Source of the DNA: Solen grandis
Taxonomy: Eukaryota; Mollusca; Bivalvia; Adapedonta; Solenidae
Length of the DNA: 64,000 nt
Direction: 5' to 3'
Assembly: GCA_021229015.1 (NCBI GenBank)
Contig: CM037785.1
Location: forward strand, 37,743,011-37,807,010
The translations under genes and the position numbers were made by a program. Position 1 is the stretch's first letter. Every line of letters begins with the position of its first letter. This document shows positions 35,726-47,670 of the stretch, one piece after another. The notes under the pieces were generated by a model. It was not told the origin of the DNA and did not search any database. It saw only the letters and a program-made list of their open reading frames with translations.

Positions 35726-36766
35726 ATTGGCAAAATCAGCATCTACAGTTATTAATTAGTAAATAAATTTGGGGTATGAAATGAAAGTGATATGCATCAA
35801 ATTAATGAATCATCCTTATACCTAGACGTATATACGTTTCTGAAACATTCGAATATTTGTACTTATCTAATTTTTATTTTCATCCTATCACATTAACATG
35901 GTTTAATGATGGCAAATTGTTTAAATAACTGCATATGTTAGATAACTGCAAGAAGTTTCACAATTCCTTGGGGAAAAGGCATCACGGTATATTATTATTT
36001 TCCTTTTGAAATGGAACCGGAAAACTTTGTTTTCTGTTGAAGTTTTATTCAAGTTTAAAAGAATTTGAAGTTCATCTGCTTTGGATGTTTATGATGAATG
36101 TCTTAATTGCGCCACAGAGAATAACATACATGCAACATGTTTCCATTTTCCCTAGGAGAAGTCATGTGCTTTATCTTCCTGGTGTATAGCAGTGATGTTG
36201 AAACGTCTATAATTTCATCCCAACTGTGTCTGCGTGTCAGTGCAAGACAAACATGGGAATATAAGAGCAAACTTTTTTTTAAACTTACATTAAACCATTT
36301 CTATTCAAAATATTAAAGGTTATTTTATTAAATCTATGTCATTTTGTGTCCAAAATAAGGATCAAATGCACAGCCTACGTTTCAGTCTCGCCACGTCTAA
36401 GTTCAGTGTTTAAATATAATTCCTATATGGAAATGTTCGTGTGTGTGTTTTTTTTTTAAATAAGCATCACCTTAAAATGTGGGTAACTTTATTTTTGTTA
36501 AGGAAGAGCCATCAGTGGTGTAGAAAAAGTCTCAACTAATGACAAAAGCATTACCAAAATACCATTCACAGTTTGCTAAAGATGATGTGGAAAAAATCAA
36601 TTGAAAGAACCAGATGTAACAAAAAAACGTGTGTTTTGAACATCGATTATACTTGATCCCAGCAAGGTCCTTTACAGATGTTTGTGTCGTGGAAGTGCGA
36701 AGTGGATGCTTGCTAATCTCTTTCAGTAGATCATACATGTAAATACACCCGCCGTTATCAGTAAAA

Positions 36767-37140
36767 TACGGTGGCACTGAGGTGACATGTGCAATAGTTT
36801 TTTTTTGGTATTGTTTTCCCGAGTTAATTTTTTTTTTAAATTTTTTTTTAAATTTTTTTTTTAACTCGGGAAAACAAAGATTTTTGTTTTCCCGTGTTAT
36901 TTTTTTTTTTAACTCGGGAAAACAAAATTTGTTTTCCCGGTTAATTTTTTTTTTTAACTCAGGAAAACAAAAAATATTGTTTTCCCGTGTTATTTTTTTT
37001 TTTTAACTCGGGAAAACAAAAAATTAAGTCGTGCGCACGACTTAATTAGCCAATCAAATCCGCTTATTATGTTGTGGCCACGACTTAATAAGTTGTGGGA
37101 ACGACATAATTGGCCAATCAGAGCCCCCAGTCAGAGTTAA
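36767..37140 (+). repeat. left arm of the foldback element
   Basis: About four to five tandem palindromes GTTTTCCCGWGTTAAT/TTAACTCGGGAAAAC, each able to form a hairpin. They are followed by the near-perfect AATTAAGTCGTG/CACGACTTAATT palindrome and two CCAAT motifs (AGCCAATCAAATCC, GGCCAATCAGAGCC). The inner limit is near CAGAGTTAATG, where it stops matching the right arm. Confidence 0.85.
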
Positions 37141-37145
37141 TGTCT

Positions 37146-37206
37146 GAGTTAAAATATATATATAAATATATATTATATATTATTATATATATATATATTA
37201 AAAATA
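37146..37206. repeat. (TA)n-rich microsatellite
   Basis: Nearly pure A/T with TATATA runs, just inside the left arm. Confidence 0.8.
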
Positions 37207-38228
37207 TATTTTGAATAATTGTAGTACTATACCTCCAACAAGCTGGCCGTTGCGTTTACTGGTCCAGTCCGGCTGTAAGAATTTAAAGCGCCCACCATTT
37301 CCATGCATTATGTACTCAGCAAAAAAGAAACTTTACATTTATTGACTATATTCCTTAAAACACTTAGGATACAAGTAATAATCACCTGCAAATATGTTTG
37401 AATTCGCTTATAGTCACCAACCAAAAATCATTGTTTACAATGGCGTATAACTGTTTACGTGAAAACATTTTACAGTCAGCTTAAACATTTCGAGGGATCG
37501 TGTTTTAGCATTATTCTTGCACTTAACATCAAACCCAGAGTCTAGGTCAAGAAAAACAACTTCTGGGACAGGTACTGAGAGCTGTTTGTAAATTAGATTA
37601 TATAATGTATATATAATGTAATATTATGTAATCATAAATTACACCATCCATTTGAATTGAAATTAGAAGGATATTCCTTCACCGCGAGACTATGAGAACG
37701 AATTGTGTAGGCAGCAGCATTGGTCATCGTTATCAATAAGTTTAGGCTATGAAGTGATCCAGAAAGTTTCGACAACGATAATCAAATGGAAAGGCATGTA
37801 AAGATGCTTTTTTCTGAGTATATATTGCATGTCCGATCTGGTTTTAGCTTTTCATTTGGCGAGATAGTCTGTTTATCAAAGTTTGAATTTCTCTGTTAAT
37901 CCTTTTCGTTCTTAAAATATGTATGAAATATATGTCTTGAAATTTCAAGATAATTCTGGGAAACTATCACACAGAGTTAATGGAATTCGGTCAGTTGGTA
38001 ATTCTTAGGATACAAAAGGCAAAAATCCAAGTCTCAGTCCGATACCCTTTCTAGTAAGTGTAGTTTACTTGAATTATCTGATTTTTTCAAGATTTTATCT
38101 CGAATTTCAAGGATTTTGTATCTTGAATTATCGAAAACTGATTTGAAGATATTATCTTGAATTTTCAAGATCCTGTTTAGAATTCCTAAACCTTATGTTG
38201 ACTTTTAAAGATCTTATGCTGATTTTTT

Positions 38229-38470
38229 TATGCTTCCCGAAGGGGGAGCATAAAGTTGCCGCTTTGTCCTTCCCGTCCGTCTGTTCGTCATAATTTTGTC
38301 CGGAGCATTACACAAAAAATGTAAAATGTATCAACATGAAACTTCATAGGTAGATAGATCTCAGTGTGGAGAAGTGCGGTGTACAATAACCATAACTCTA
38401 GGATGACTAATTTAAGAGTTATCGCCATTTGAATACTTGTACATGTTAGACCAAAGGGTGGTCTCTTAAG
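38229..38470 (+). repeat. 'TTTTATGCTTCCCGAAGGGGGAGCAT' type repeat
   Basis: The left-end hairpin GCTTCCCGAAGGGGGAGC is followed by CGCTTTGTCCTTCCCGTCCG and AACTCTAGGATGACTAATTT. A related end type is at 3981 and 13402. It lies inside the foldback element and ends shortly before the nested TA insertion. Confidence 0.5.
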
Positions 38471-38510
38471 ATTTTCCTCAGTTGAGGTGTTCTCTTCAGC
38501 AAGTTTAATA

Positions 38511-41500
38511 CAGTGGTGCTAACGTATCAGTTGTCAAAAATAGCGTATATCGTTCGTATCGCATCGTATCGTAACGTATATATTACTCAATCGTATCGTA
38601 ACGTATGGAATCGTATTCTATCGCATTCAATCGTATTAGGCATAATAAACGGGATTGTATCGCATCGCATCGTAAGGCAACCGTATATCGGTAATCGTAT
38701 ATCGTAAATCGCATAACGTATATCATATTGAAACACCCAGTGGTTTAGAACAGTGTAAGTTACGGGACACCATCGATATTTCAGAAATAATTAATGTTCG
38801 TGTCTTTAAATTTAATATTTGCTTAAGTTTATTAATGGTGGATCCTTAAATCACATTATGCAGTACATTTTTTTCATATTTTACCAATTGTAATAGTTAT
38901 ATTTCTTTTACTTTATTATTTTATACATGTGTTATGGCCTACGTGACTTTCAGGAGCAGACGCCATGCGATGTTATACAATTTGATGCACGTGTGAAAAA
39001 TACTATATCAGAGACGTAAATACCTTTAATATAGCTTCGTGACTATATCAGTATTAAAGTGGAATGATTTTAAAATATGTGTAATCGATATGTTTGATCA
39101 ATGTTTGCTTTATTAACCTGTCTAAAAACTAACAAATTAAAACTTACCTACTTATGCAAGATCGTCCGAAATGTTGCTTTCGTGTAGTTATTTATTTCCC
39201 GGGACATTTTTTACTGCTGTATTTACTCGAATGCCCATTTTTCTTTATTATTTAATGAATTCGTGAACAAAAGATAATTGTAATTTACGAATATAGTTTA
39301 TTTATTTAATTATTTCCTATTTTAATTTGGTTTCTCTATCTCTCTTTCATTACGCACACGCGCGCGCACTTCCAAAAAAATTGGATGAATGAGTGCAAAT
39401 TATGTTTCTTTTTTCCCCCCTTTTTCATCAGTACGGAGATAATCAAAATTCAGGTAGGTGGAGACTGAAAATCCAGACCGGAGCATTTTTTTCCGATGAT
39501 CACGTAAATCCTAATATGTATATGATGTGTACAAGATGCATCGGTATTGCTTTGAGAACACGGAGCTCTAAGTACTAGTTCTACACAGGAACATGTTTAC
39601 AGTATATCGGTGCTATACCTCAGACACGTATATTTCGAAGAGCATTTTTTTTATTTGCGAAATTAGCATAGGTATCACACCCGAACTTAATTGTATCCAA
39701 CAACTGTCCCTTTCATATGGAAAAAAAAATGATAAAACGGGACCACATTTTCGTGATATGCTTCACTGCTATGTCTTAATATTTAATATGATAAACCAGG
39801 AATTATTGCAAGCCATAACAATAGAAAAATAAACATAAAACCTACATGGGAATGGAAGATTTGTTATAAAATAACTGATGTATTTTATTCCGTGATAACA
39901 CAGAGTTCACTGACATGATAATAGTTAAAAGAAAATGATCTTGTTTCCATATTACTACAGTTCGCTAAAGATCTCATTTCAATATTATTACAGTTTGCTA
40001 GAGATATAATAGGTTAGAACATTTTCTTGCATATCCCTAATCTTTTATGTATAATTAAGTGAAAAAAGTGTGTTTCGCAATACCGGAGGCGTGCCATAAG
40101 TTCTTATCAGCAGGCACAGCATGTGTTTATTTTGACCGGATATGTCACCTTTATGTCTCGCCGCTGCCGGTATACCACCCCCAGAGGAGAAGACTTTTGA
40201 CATGTACACAGAGTGAATGTTATTTCCGGTACTAAAAGATTACAATTTTTAGCAATAATTTGAAATTCTATTTTAAACACACCAGTATTCATAGAATAAT
40301 AATAATAATAATAAAACTGTTTCCAATCTAGGTATGAGGCACAGAATATATTTCGAAGAGAGAAAAAAAATCTTAAATGTACACGATGATGATAATGATG
40401 ATACATGTATCAAAAAACATTTGTAAGGGAGTGTGCGGGCACACATGTGTGTGACTTATGGACTTATTTTTATATCACAAATGAGCGAATCATAGGGTAT
40501 TCTTTAAATATTTTGATTGTTAAAACGGCGAGTAAAATACACAGATTTTAAATAGACTTTTTTTTTTAATTTGTTCTTCCGATTGAAACCCATTGTGTCT
40601 ACAAATCAAAATCTCTGCAAATTAAAATGTGTCTCGAAACCACATACATGATAACATTAATGACCATTAGCTCAAAATATAGGATGAGAGAGAGAGAGAG
40701 AGAGAGATGAATGCATATTTATGCGGAAGACACAGTGAATTAGTGCGGGGATGATACATGTGCACACAATATAAATTTTATATCATAAAATATTAAATAC
40801 TTTACATTTAAATAATTTTACAATAATACTTGGTCAAAAACATGGATACCATTACAAAATACTGAAAGCCCAACACATGATGATATTTCCCTTAATAAGA
40901 GACAATTAGTTATATATCCTTTACATGTAGTAATGCATGTGTTAGACAATCTGGAAACATGTCTGGAAAGGTGTGAAATAACTTTATACAGTAGATGAAC
41001 TGGGTGTAGTCAAAATGAGATATAACCGATTTGGCAACTATTTTATTCTTGTACTCGATTAACGAAACAAATCATATTAAACTGTATACGCATGGCGGCG
41101 TATGACATTTCTCACGAATACCCGGTTAAACGGCGGCCTCTTCACTCATGGCATCTTTTCGACAAAGATAGCTTTTCGACCCATGTTATTGTACATGTAT
41201 TTAATTGTTTAATTACCAAGGTCAATTTCCAACAACAATTCTTCGGGCTTAGGGCTTTTTAAAACAATAGCGGGTTTTCCGAGCTTCTGGTTAAAGTATA
41301 TGAAAACATATTTATATTAAATCTATACCTATGACAGTTACCTACTTGTAATATATACGAATATTCTAATAAGAAAATAGATACGGTGCTATTCTCCCAC
41401 ATCCACTCGCGTTCTTTTGATATTTGATACATCCAATAAATTATATATACATTTATGTTTGATGGATTAAATGCAAAGTTTGAAAAATGCCCGAAGATAT

Positions 41501-42119
41501 TGTTTAAATTAGCACAAATGACAGCGTACTAGATATTAGATGATTACTGGTATCATTTGTTTTTTTAATGTGATTAATATCAAAACACATAATAACAAAG
41601 CATAATTAATACATTTTTTTATGAGTCCTCATTAGGAAAAGAATCAGTTTTTCATTACACGTGCTTAGGTTGTTTTTGACGGAGACAACAGAGTCCGTAA
41701 CATTTCTAGAGGACCCGCAATTTAGTTTGTCCCCATTTCCTGTTTCCCGTTTTGTTTATTTCCGCTGTTTATTTCAGATGAAAACACGGCTTGTGATAAA
41801 TATTGTTAAAAGCTTAGTTGATATTTCATATTTTTGAACTTATTGTAAAATCTAGTTGTATACAGTTGTAAAAAATGCCATTTATACCGTGCTTATCCTG
41901 TATCGTATATCGCATAACGTATATCGCAGATCGTAATTCGTATATCGTATGGTATCAGATTATAAACGCATCGCATCGCATCGTAACGAATCGTAAAGGT
42001 AAATCAGACCTGCTATCGCACATCGCATATCGCAGATCGTATATCGCATATCGTATATCGTCCGTATTTCTATCGTATTCCAATCGTATTTTTTGACAAC
42101 TGATACGTTAGCACCACTG
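38511..42119. mobile_element. 3.6-kb non-autonomous TIR element with TA target duplication, nested in the foldback element
   Basis: The left end, CAGTGGTGCTAACGTATCAG then TTGTCAAAAA, is repeated as its exact inverse at the right end (42090-42119). TA flanks both ends (38509-38510, 42120-42121). TA duplication and a CAGTG start fit the Tc1/mariner-pogo type of insertion. Next to both ends are dense arrays of ATCGTATCGCAT/ATCGTATATCGC words (about 38545-38725 and 41890-42085). There is no transposase ORF. It may be a long MITE mobilised in trans. Confidence 0.8.
40687..40707. repeat. (AG)n microsatellite
   Basis: An uninterrupted AG dinucleotide run of about ten units inside the nested element. 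Confidence 0.85.
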
Positions 42120-42859
42120 TAGCACATTAAAACATTTTTTTAAACAACATGCATCTTTAAAGGTTTCTAGATCCCTTTACAACACTGCTTCTGCAAACTT
42201 ACAGATGATTTTGCTGTTGCCTTTTAGGCACTTGATGAATTTCTATATCAAAATTATAGACTGTACAGACCCTGATCAGATGGCTGCTGTAGGAGCAAGC
42301 TCCCTCATATATGTATATTTTGTTTGCAAATGTCACCAGTGTACAAGTACTGTGTAAATAAGTAAACTGTGTGCGTATAAATAAATACTGGCTACAGATA
42401 TGCAGTCTGTGAGTGTGAGTGTATCTGGGGAGATGGGTTGGGTGTTAAAAAGGAAGACAGACACACACATATTAGAATTTGTATTGCCAAATGTTATTTT
42501 TAGCATAATGCTTACAACTGAAAGAAATATATCAACATTATGAGCTAAAAGTAAAAAATAAGAGTGGGCGTCAATATCTGACACTGTTGTGTTTGTTGTA
42601 AAGTTGTTATTCCAGAAATTTAGCACAAATGAATGAGTGTTCAATGATTATCACAAACAATGTTGGTAATAAATAGCCAAGTGGGAATCCAATTAGTGAC
42701 AAAAACAAAGATTATGTCAATAAAACAACACCCCCCCCCCCAAAAAAAAAGAGAAAAAAAAAGAAAATAAACATTTTTAAACGTTGCATCTCTTTTAAAG
42801 CTATTGTTTTGAATTTGATAAATTATGATTGTATAACTTAGGACAGAACTTTGCAGCCC

Positions 42860-43315
42860 TCGTGACTCTGGCGGAGGGCTCTGATTGGCCAATTATGTCG
42901 TTCCCACAACTTATTAAGTCGTGGCCACAACATAATAAGCGGATTTGATTGGCTAATTAAGTCGTGCGCACGACTTAATTTTTTGTTTTCCCGAGTTAAA
43001 AAAAAAAAAAAAATAACACGGGAAAACAATATTTTTTGTTTTCCTGAGTTAAAAAAAAAATTTAACTCGGGAAAACAATATTTTTTGTTTTCCTGAGTTA
43101 AAAAAAAAATTTAACTCGGGAAAACAATATTTTTTGTTTTCCCGAGTTAAAAAAAAAAATTAACCGGGAAAACAAATTTTGTTTTCCCGAGTTAAAAAAA
43201 AAATTAACTCGGGAAAACAATATTTTTTTGTTTTCCCGAGTTAAAAAAAAAATTAACTCGGGAAAACAATACCAAAAAAAAAAACTATTGCACATGTCAC
43301 CTCAGTGCCACCGTA
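42860..43315 (-). repeat. right arm of the foldback element
   Basis: The inverse of 36767-37140. It has more hairpin units (about six) than the left arm and A-runs instead of T-runs. The AAGTCGTGCGCACGACTT palindrome and the CCAAT-containing block are conserved. Confidence 0.85.
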
Positions 43316-43321
43316 GTAAAA

Positions 43322-44434
43322 GGTTATGTACACGGCTGCAGAGAATTGAAATATTAAGCCACTCTAGTGACCTATACATAGTATAAAGAACAAAACATCT
43401 TCATCATATTTGCTCGATTATATAGTTATTTTAGAATCAGATTTATTCAAAGTTGACAGTTCACAATAAACGTCATTTAATATATAAATTTGCATGTGTT
43501 TTCTTTATGTAAATCAAAATTCAGCATTTCGACACTGATTCGTGGAAAAAAGCATTTTGACTACATACTTGATGTGAAATATTATCACCTCTGTCACGGA
43601 GATAAGCAATAAATCATGAAAAATCTAACACAATGTCATTTGAGAAAAAGATAGATAGAATATGACAGTTTGCTATACACTAGTATTTTGTGAAAAAGAT
43701 AAAATTGATATTATTTTGTTTTTAATGATCATCGCTGTTTGAGAGGCAGGTTCATAATACACACCATTTTGTTATGTCAAATATGATATATATATCAAAA
43801 GCACAAGTTCCAATCTTTGTTGTACATATTAATTTCTTATAATAACATATCTTGTTTTTCAAGACAGAATGGCGCATACAATCTGCAAGTACATTATACA
43901 TTGTAATAACAGAAATGAATGAAACAATTCTTCATCATATATACTGTATCACATTTTATGATGAAAGACAATGTTTAAAGCAAGTTTTCTTGTCTTCCAA
44001 ATTACAATAAGGACCAATCAAATGACGAGGTATTTCTGCAGGCCAAGCAGAAAATTGATTCAGTATTAACCACGCGAGCAATGTCTCCGAGGTGAATACA
44101 AAACTTTAAATAGTGACAAGCTGGTGATAAAACTATGCTGGTGTCTTCTCAAAAGGTAACATGATGATCGACCTTTTAATGTATTGTAAGTGTTAAGTAC
44201 ACGTTGAAGGGACAATAACTTGTATCATGTCATAAAATCACAAGATCTGTCCCCAATATAATTACGTTATTCGATGAACATCTGGAATCAGAATTATGTA
44301 TCTCTGTGGGAACGCACTTTGGTGTCAGAATTGGATCCTAATGTGCGTTTTAGTGTTGTATTACTACATCTGATAGTCAGAACTTTCAACATATGTTTAT
44401 GAAATAGAATACATTTAAATAAATAAAATTGGTT
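43322..44434. other. no recognisable gene
   Basis: AT-rich sequence; nothing supported. Confidence 0.4.
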
Positions 44435-44688
44435 TAACTTGACTTGACTATTTGAGTTTACCGTCGCTTCGACAGTATTTCAGTCATAATTAGCGACGTC
44501 CAGCTAATTACAGCTGGAGGAAGACCCCGAATGCACGGAGGCACGGGAAGAACAACCGACCTACCGCAAGCCAGCTGGAAGGCTTCCTCACATAAAATCC
44601 GAATGACCCTGCCGGGATTCGAACCCACGCGGTGAGGGGGGAGTGAGTGTGAAAGTCAGCAACCTTACCCTCTCGGCCACGGAGGCCC
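44435..44688 (-). repeat. MetaSINE-like SINE
   Basis: Head GGGCCTCCGTGGCCGAGAGG, B box GGGTTCGAATCCC, central TGTGAGGAAGCCTTCCAGCT, tail CTGAAATACTGTCGAAGCGA then CAAATAGTCAAGTCAAGTTA. Closest in tail to the 54312 copy. Confidence 0.88.
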
Positions 44689-45214
44689 TTTCTTCTAAAT
44701 TGTAAATGAATCAGCATATAAATTATGAATTGTTTTTTATGTCCCTGTTTGTGACACATCTAGTAATGATAAGTGGCTTAAAAGAAACAGTTTTTGTCCT
44801 ACATGCTATTCCCGAGGGCATAAGTTCAGTCAAAATGAATGGCTTTATAAAGAAGTGTCGACATTGTGACGCTTAAAAATATATTAAAGCGCTAACGGTA
44901 AATCTAAAAAGTTCGATGTAACTTGCAGTTTGTTTTATAGAAGAGAAGAGACAAAAGCTTGTGTCATAGATTCAACTTAGAATCAGTAAACCGATAAGTG
45001 CACCGAGCTTTAATAGACTTTTAAATTGTCCACGTCTCATTTCGGAGCGAAATAGTCTATTACTTTTATGAGTAAATCAATAACTTGTGGAAAGAAAGTA
45101 TTAGCCTTTTTTGTATAGCGTGACAGTAACATTCAAAGCTGACAGTCATTTCAAAATGTTTATATAAATATAATGACGTTGTAGACATGATCTTAGTATA
45201 TCATTGTTGTATAA

Positions 45215-45452
45215 CCCTTTCCCTCATAGAGGAAACCATGAAAAGACCTATGCGAACAGCATAAAACCAGATCAGCCTGCGAGTAACTCGCAGGCTGATC
45301 AGGTTTTATGCTGTTCGCTGCTCCTCAGTGGTCTGGAAATGAGGATTTTGTAATTAACTTTGGTATCTCAGGTTTAACTGTGGTTTTCTGCAGATCAGGC
45401 TTTATGTGGTACCTATTGAGTGCGTCAAAATGAGTCTATATGAGGGAAAGGG
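45215..45452. mobile_element. piggyBac-like MITE with central hairpin, copy 1
   Basis: The terminal inverted repeats are CCCTTTCCCTCATA and TATGAGGGAAAGGG. The flanking direct repeat is ATAA (45211-45214 and 45453-45456). An internal near-perfect hairpin has arms GCGAACAGCATAAAACC... and ...GGTTTTATGCTGTTCGC around AGTAACT. piggyBac elements start with CCC and duplicate TTAA; ATAA is one base off. It is non-coding. Confidence 0.8.
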
Positions 45453-46233
45453 ATAAAGGTATCTGTAACTCTTTCTTGAAAGGTTAAGTAGGTCCCGCAC
45501 CTTACACGAGACTTAAAATTATACCGACAGAGCTTAAGTCTTTTGCTTTAGATTGAATCTATCATTATAACTTTAAAATGTACGCAGATAGTTGAAATCA
45601 TTTACTATTTTGAATACATTATCGTTGAAAATATCAGTTGGCAATGTGTACTGAAAATCATAATTTCGTTTCTTTTAAATATCATTTATCCTAATATCCT
45701 ACAATATCCTAAGAGAAATACTTAACTGTGCTGAAGCTCTGTTTAACTATAATATCATGATATTATCTATTATTAAACAACTACAAACGTAGAACCCTTA
45801 AGAAGTAGAACAAATGGATAGTTTGCCGACTTTCATATAGCCTTTAACAGCATTTATCACGTATTGATTTTAAAAAGTATAAGACAACATTTTATTTTAG
45901 ACTAAACACCGTACAATGACTTATTTTCTTCTAAAATTGATGTACAAAATATGATTATAATAATGGTCAAATGAAGTAAGAAATTCGACTGACTTTTTTA
46001 TTTAAAGCTATGGGTACATATATTATTCAAGAAATCAGGTTTTGATTGTTCAGTTACTAAGCAATCACTTTTTGCACAAGCTGCTACTGACAGGAATGAC
46101 GAATCGAATTGAAACATTTTAATTCTAAAATTTAGATATAGAAGTAACATTTTATGCATACACGGGCAATGTAAACAATGTATTATTAGAAAAGAGCAAA
46201 CAGTATAAAGTTACGATAAAACGATACCAACTT

Positions 46234-46873
46234 AAACAAGAGGGCCAAGATGGCCCTGTGTCGCTCACCTGAGTAAGATGGCAGTGTTAGGCATAATGAC
46301 AAAAAATCTGGCATCTAAAAGTGTTTTTCTAACATTTGACTAAGTGACCTACATATTGATCCTATCTGAATTTGCACTCAACTGGGAATTCATGCAGTCA
46401 TCATTCATATTAAGTTTAATGAAGACTGGGACAAAAATGTAGGCCTCTAGAGTGTTCACAAGGTTTTTCTAAGATTTGACCTGGTGACCTAGTTTTTGAC
46501 CTCATGTGACTCATTTTCAAACTCATCCAATATATCAATTAGACAAACATCCTGACCAAATCTATTTAAGATTGGGCCAAAACTATGGCCTGTAGAGTGT
46601 TCACAAGGTTTTTCTAAGATTTGACCTGGTGACCTAGTTTTTGACCCCACATGACCCAATTTATGAAGATTGGGCCAAAACTGGCCTTAGAGTGTTCACA
46701 AGGTTTTTCTAAGATTTGACCTGGTGACCTAGTTTTTGACCCCACATGACCCAATTTGAACTCATCCGAGATATCATGTAGACAAACATCCTGACCAAGT
46801 TTCATGAAGATTGGGCCAAAATGTGGCCTTAGAGTGTTCACAAGTTTTTTTAAGAATTACCTGGATTTTTTGA
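46234..46873 (-). mobile_element. AGCTCACCTGAG...GGCCATCTTGGCC family element, cut by the gap
   Basis: It starts AAACAAGAGGGCCAAGATGG, CTGTGTCGCTCACCTGAGTA. The interior is tandem units 'AGTGTTCACAAGGTTTTTCT', 'AAGATTTGACCTGGTGACCT', 'AGACAAACATCCTGACCAA'. They match the interior of 11455-12474 in reverse, so these two copies belong to one subfamily. The right end is lost in the N gap. Confidence 0.8.
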
Positions 46874-46973
46874 NNNNNNNNNNNNNNNNNNNNNNNNNNN
46901 NNNNNNNNNNNNNNNNNNNNNNNNNNNNNNNNNNNNNNNNNNNNNNNNNNNNNNNNNNNNNNNNNNNNNNNNN
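46874..46973. other. assembly gap (100 N)
   Basis: Exactly 100 Ns, falling inside a tandemly repeated element, which probably explains the break. Confidence 0.98.
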
Positions 46974-47493
46974 AAATAAACACATATTGTATATTGGAAT
47001 TAGGCTGTGCTATTTTCATTCAGTACACAATGCATAAACACGTAAAAGGTTTTGAGGTTGATATTGTTTTACTACATACTTTTCAAACAAATATGTAACC
47101 TTTTGTATTGAAAAAAAAGTGTACAACTCACTAGTTCACACGTTCTCGTTGGTAAATATCAAAATTCAAACCTGATTAGGTCCGAATTTGGTGGCATAAA
47201 AAAGATGGTCTTAAAATGTTGAAAAGTATGAATTCTAATATTTAATGTTGAAATTCAATATGTCTATAAAAGCATATAACTAAAACAATTTCTTATATCA
47301 AGACAAAAAATGCATCCCCTGCTGTCGAATCATGCAAAATTCCGGAAAGGCTGTAGTGAGTCAGGAAAGTACATGCAAACCAATATTAGTTTATAATACC
47401 AGGTCAAACGTTTGTCATATCTTTCATAGAGCCACTACTTTAGTTGATGCATACTTAAACTAGCGTTCGCTGACTTCCATGAGATTAGATATA

Positions 47494-47670
47494 CAGTAGT
47501 CTCACTTATAACGAATTCGGATAAAGCGAACACTCGGTTATAAGGAATACTTCTGCTAGGTCTCGATTTTCCCCTTCTTTATCTTAAATTAAAATCAGTG
47601 TTATTACGTACTTGCTTATAACGTAACCTCGGTTAATAGGAACATCTTTTCTGGTCCCAAACCAGCATTT
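47494..47670 (+). repeat. pogo-like terminal fragment
   Basis: TA|CAGTAGTCTCACTTATAACG followed by CGGTTATAAGGAATAC and AACCTCGGTTAATAGGAAC. The start resembles pogo/Tigger-type ends ('CAGT...CTTATAACG'). Only one end was found. Confidence 0.4.

Larger units (their letters stand above)
36767..43315. mobile_element. 6.5-kb foldback-type DNA element with hairpin-rich inverted arms
   Basis: The ends are inverted repeats: TACGGTGGCACTGAGGTGAC at 36767 and its exact inverse at the right end (43296-43315). They continue into ATGTGCAATAG and then arms of about 370 bp (left) and 460 bp (right). Each arm is a series of palindromes GTTTTCCCGAGTTAA/TTAACTCGGGAAAAC separated by T or A runs, then the palindrome AAGTCGTGCGCACGACTT, then a conserved block with GGCCACGACTTAATAA and GGCCAATCAGAGCC. 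A perfect 6-bp direct repeat GTAAAA lies outside both ends (36761-36766, 43316-43321), so this is one insertion. There is no ORF above about 100 codons and no transposase. The superfamily is not assignable by eye. Confidence 0.85.

Noticed and set aside
36782..37006. ORFs with FFFNSGKQ repeats in the foldback arms (also 43098-43295)
   Set aside because: They are chance readings through the GTTTTCCCGAGTTAA hairpin units.
46614..46841. 75-codon ORF with a repeated MxxLRPHFGPIF-like motif
   Set aside because: It lies in the tandem interior of the GGCCATCTTGGCC element; it is a repeat translation.
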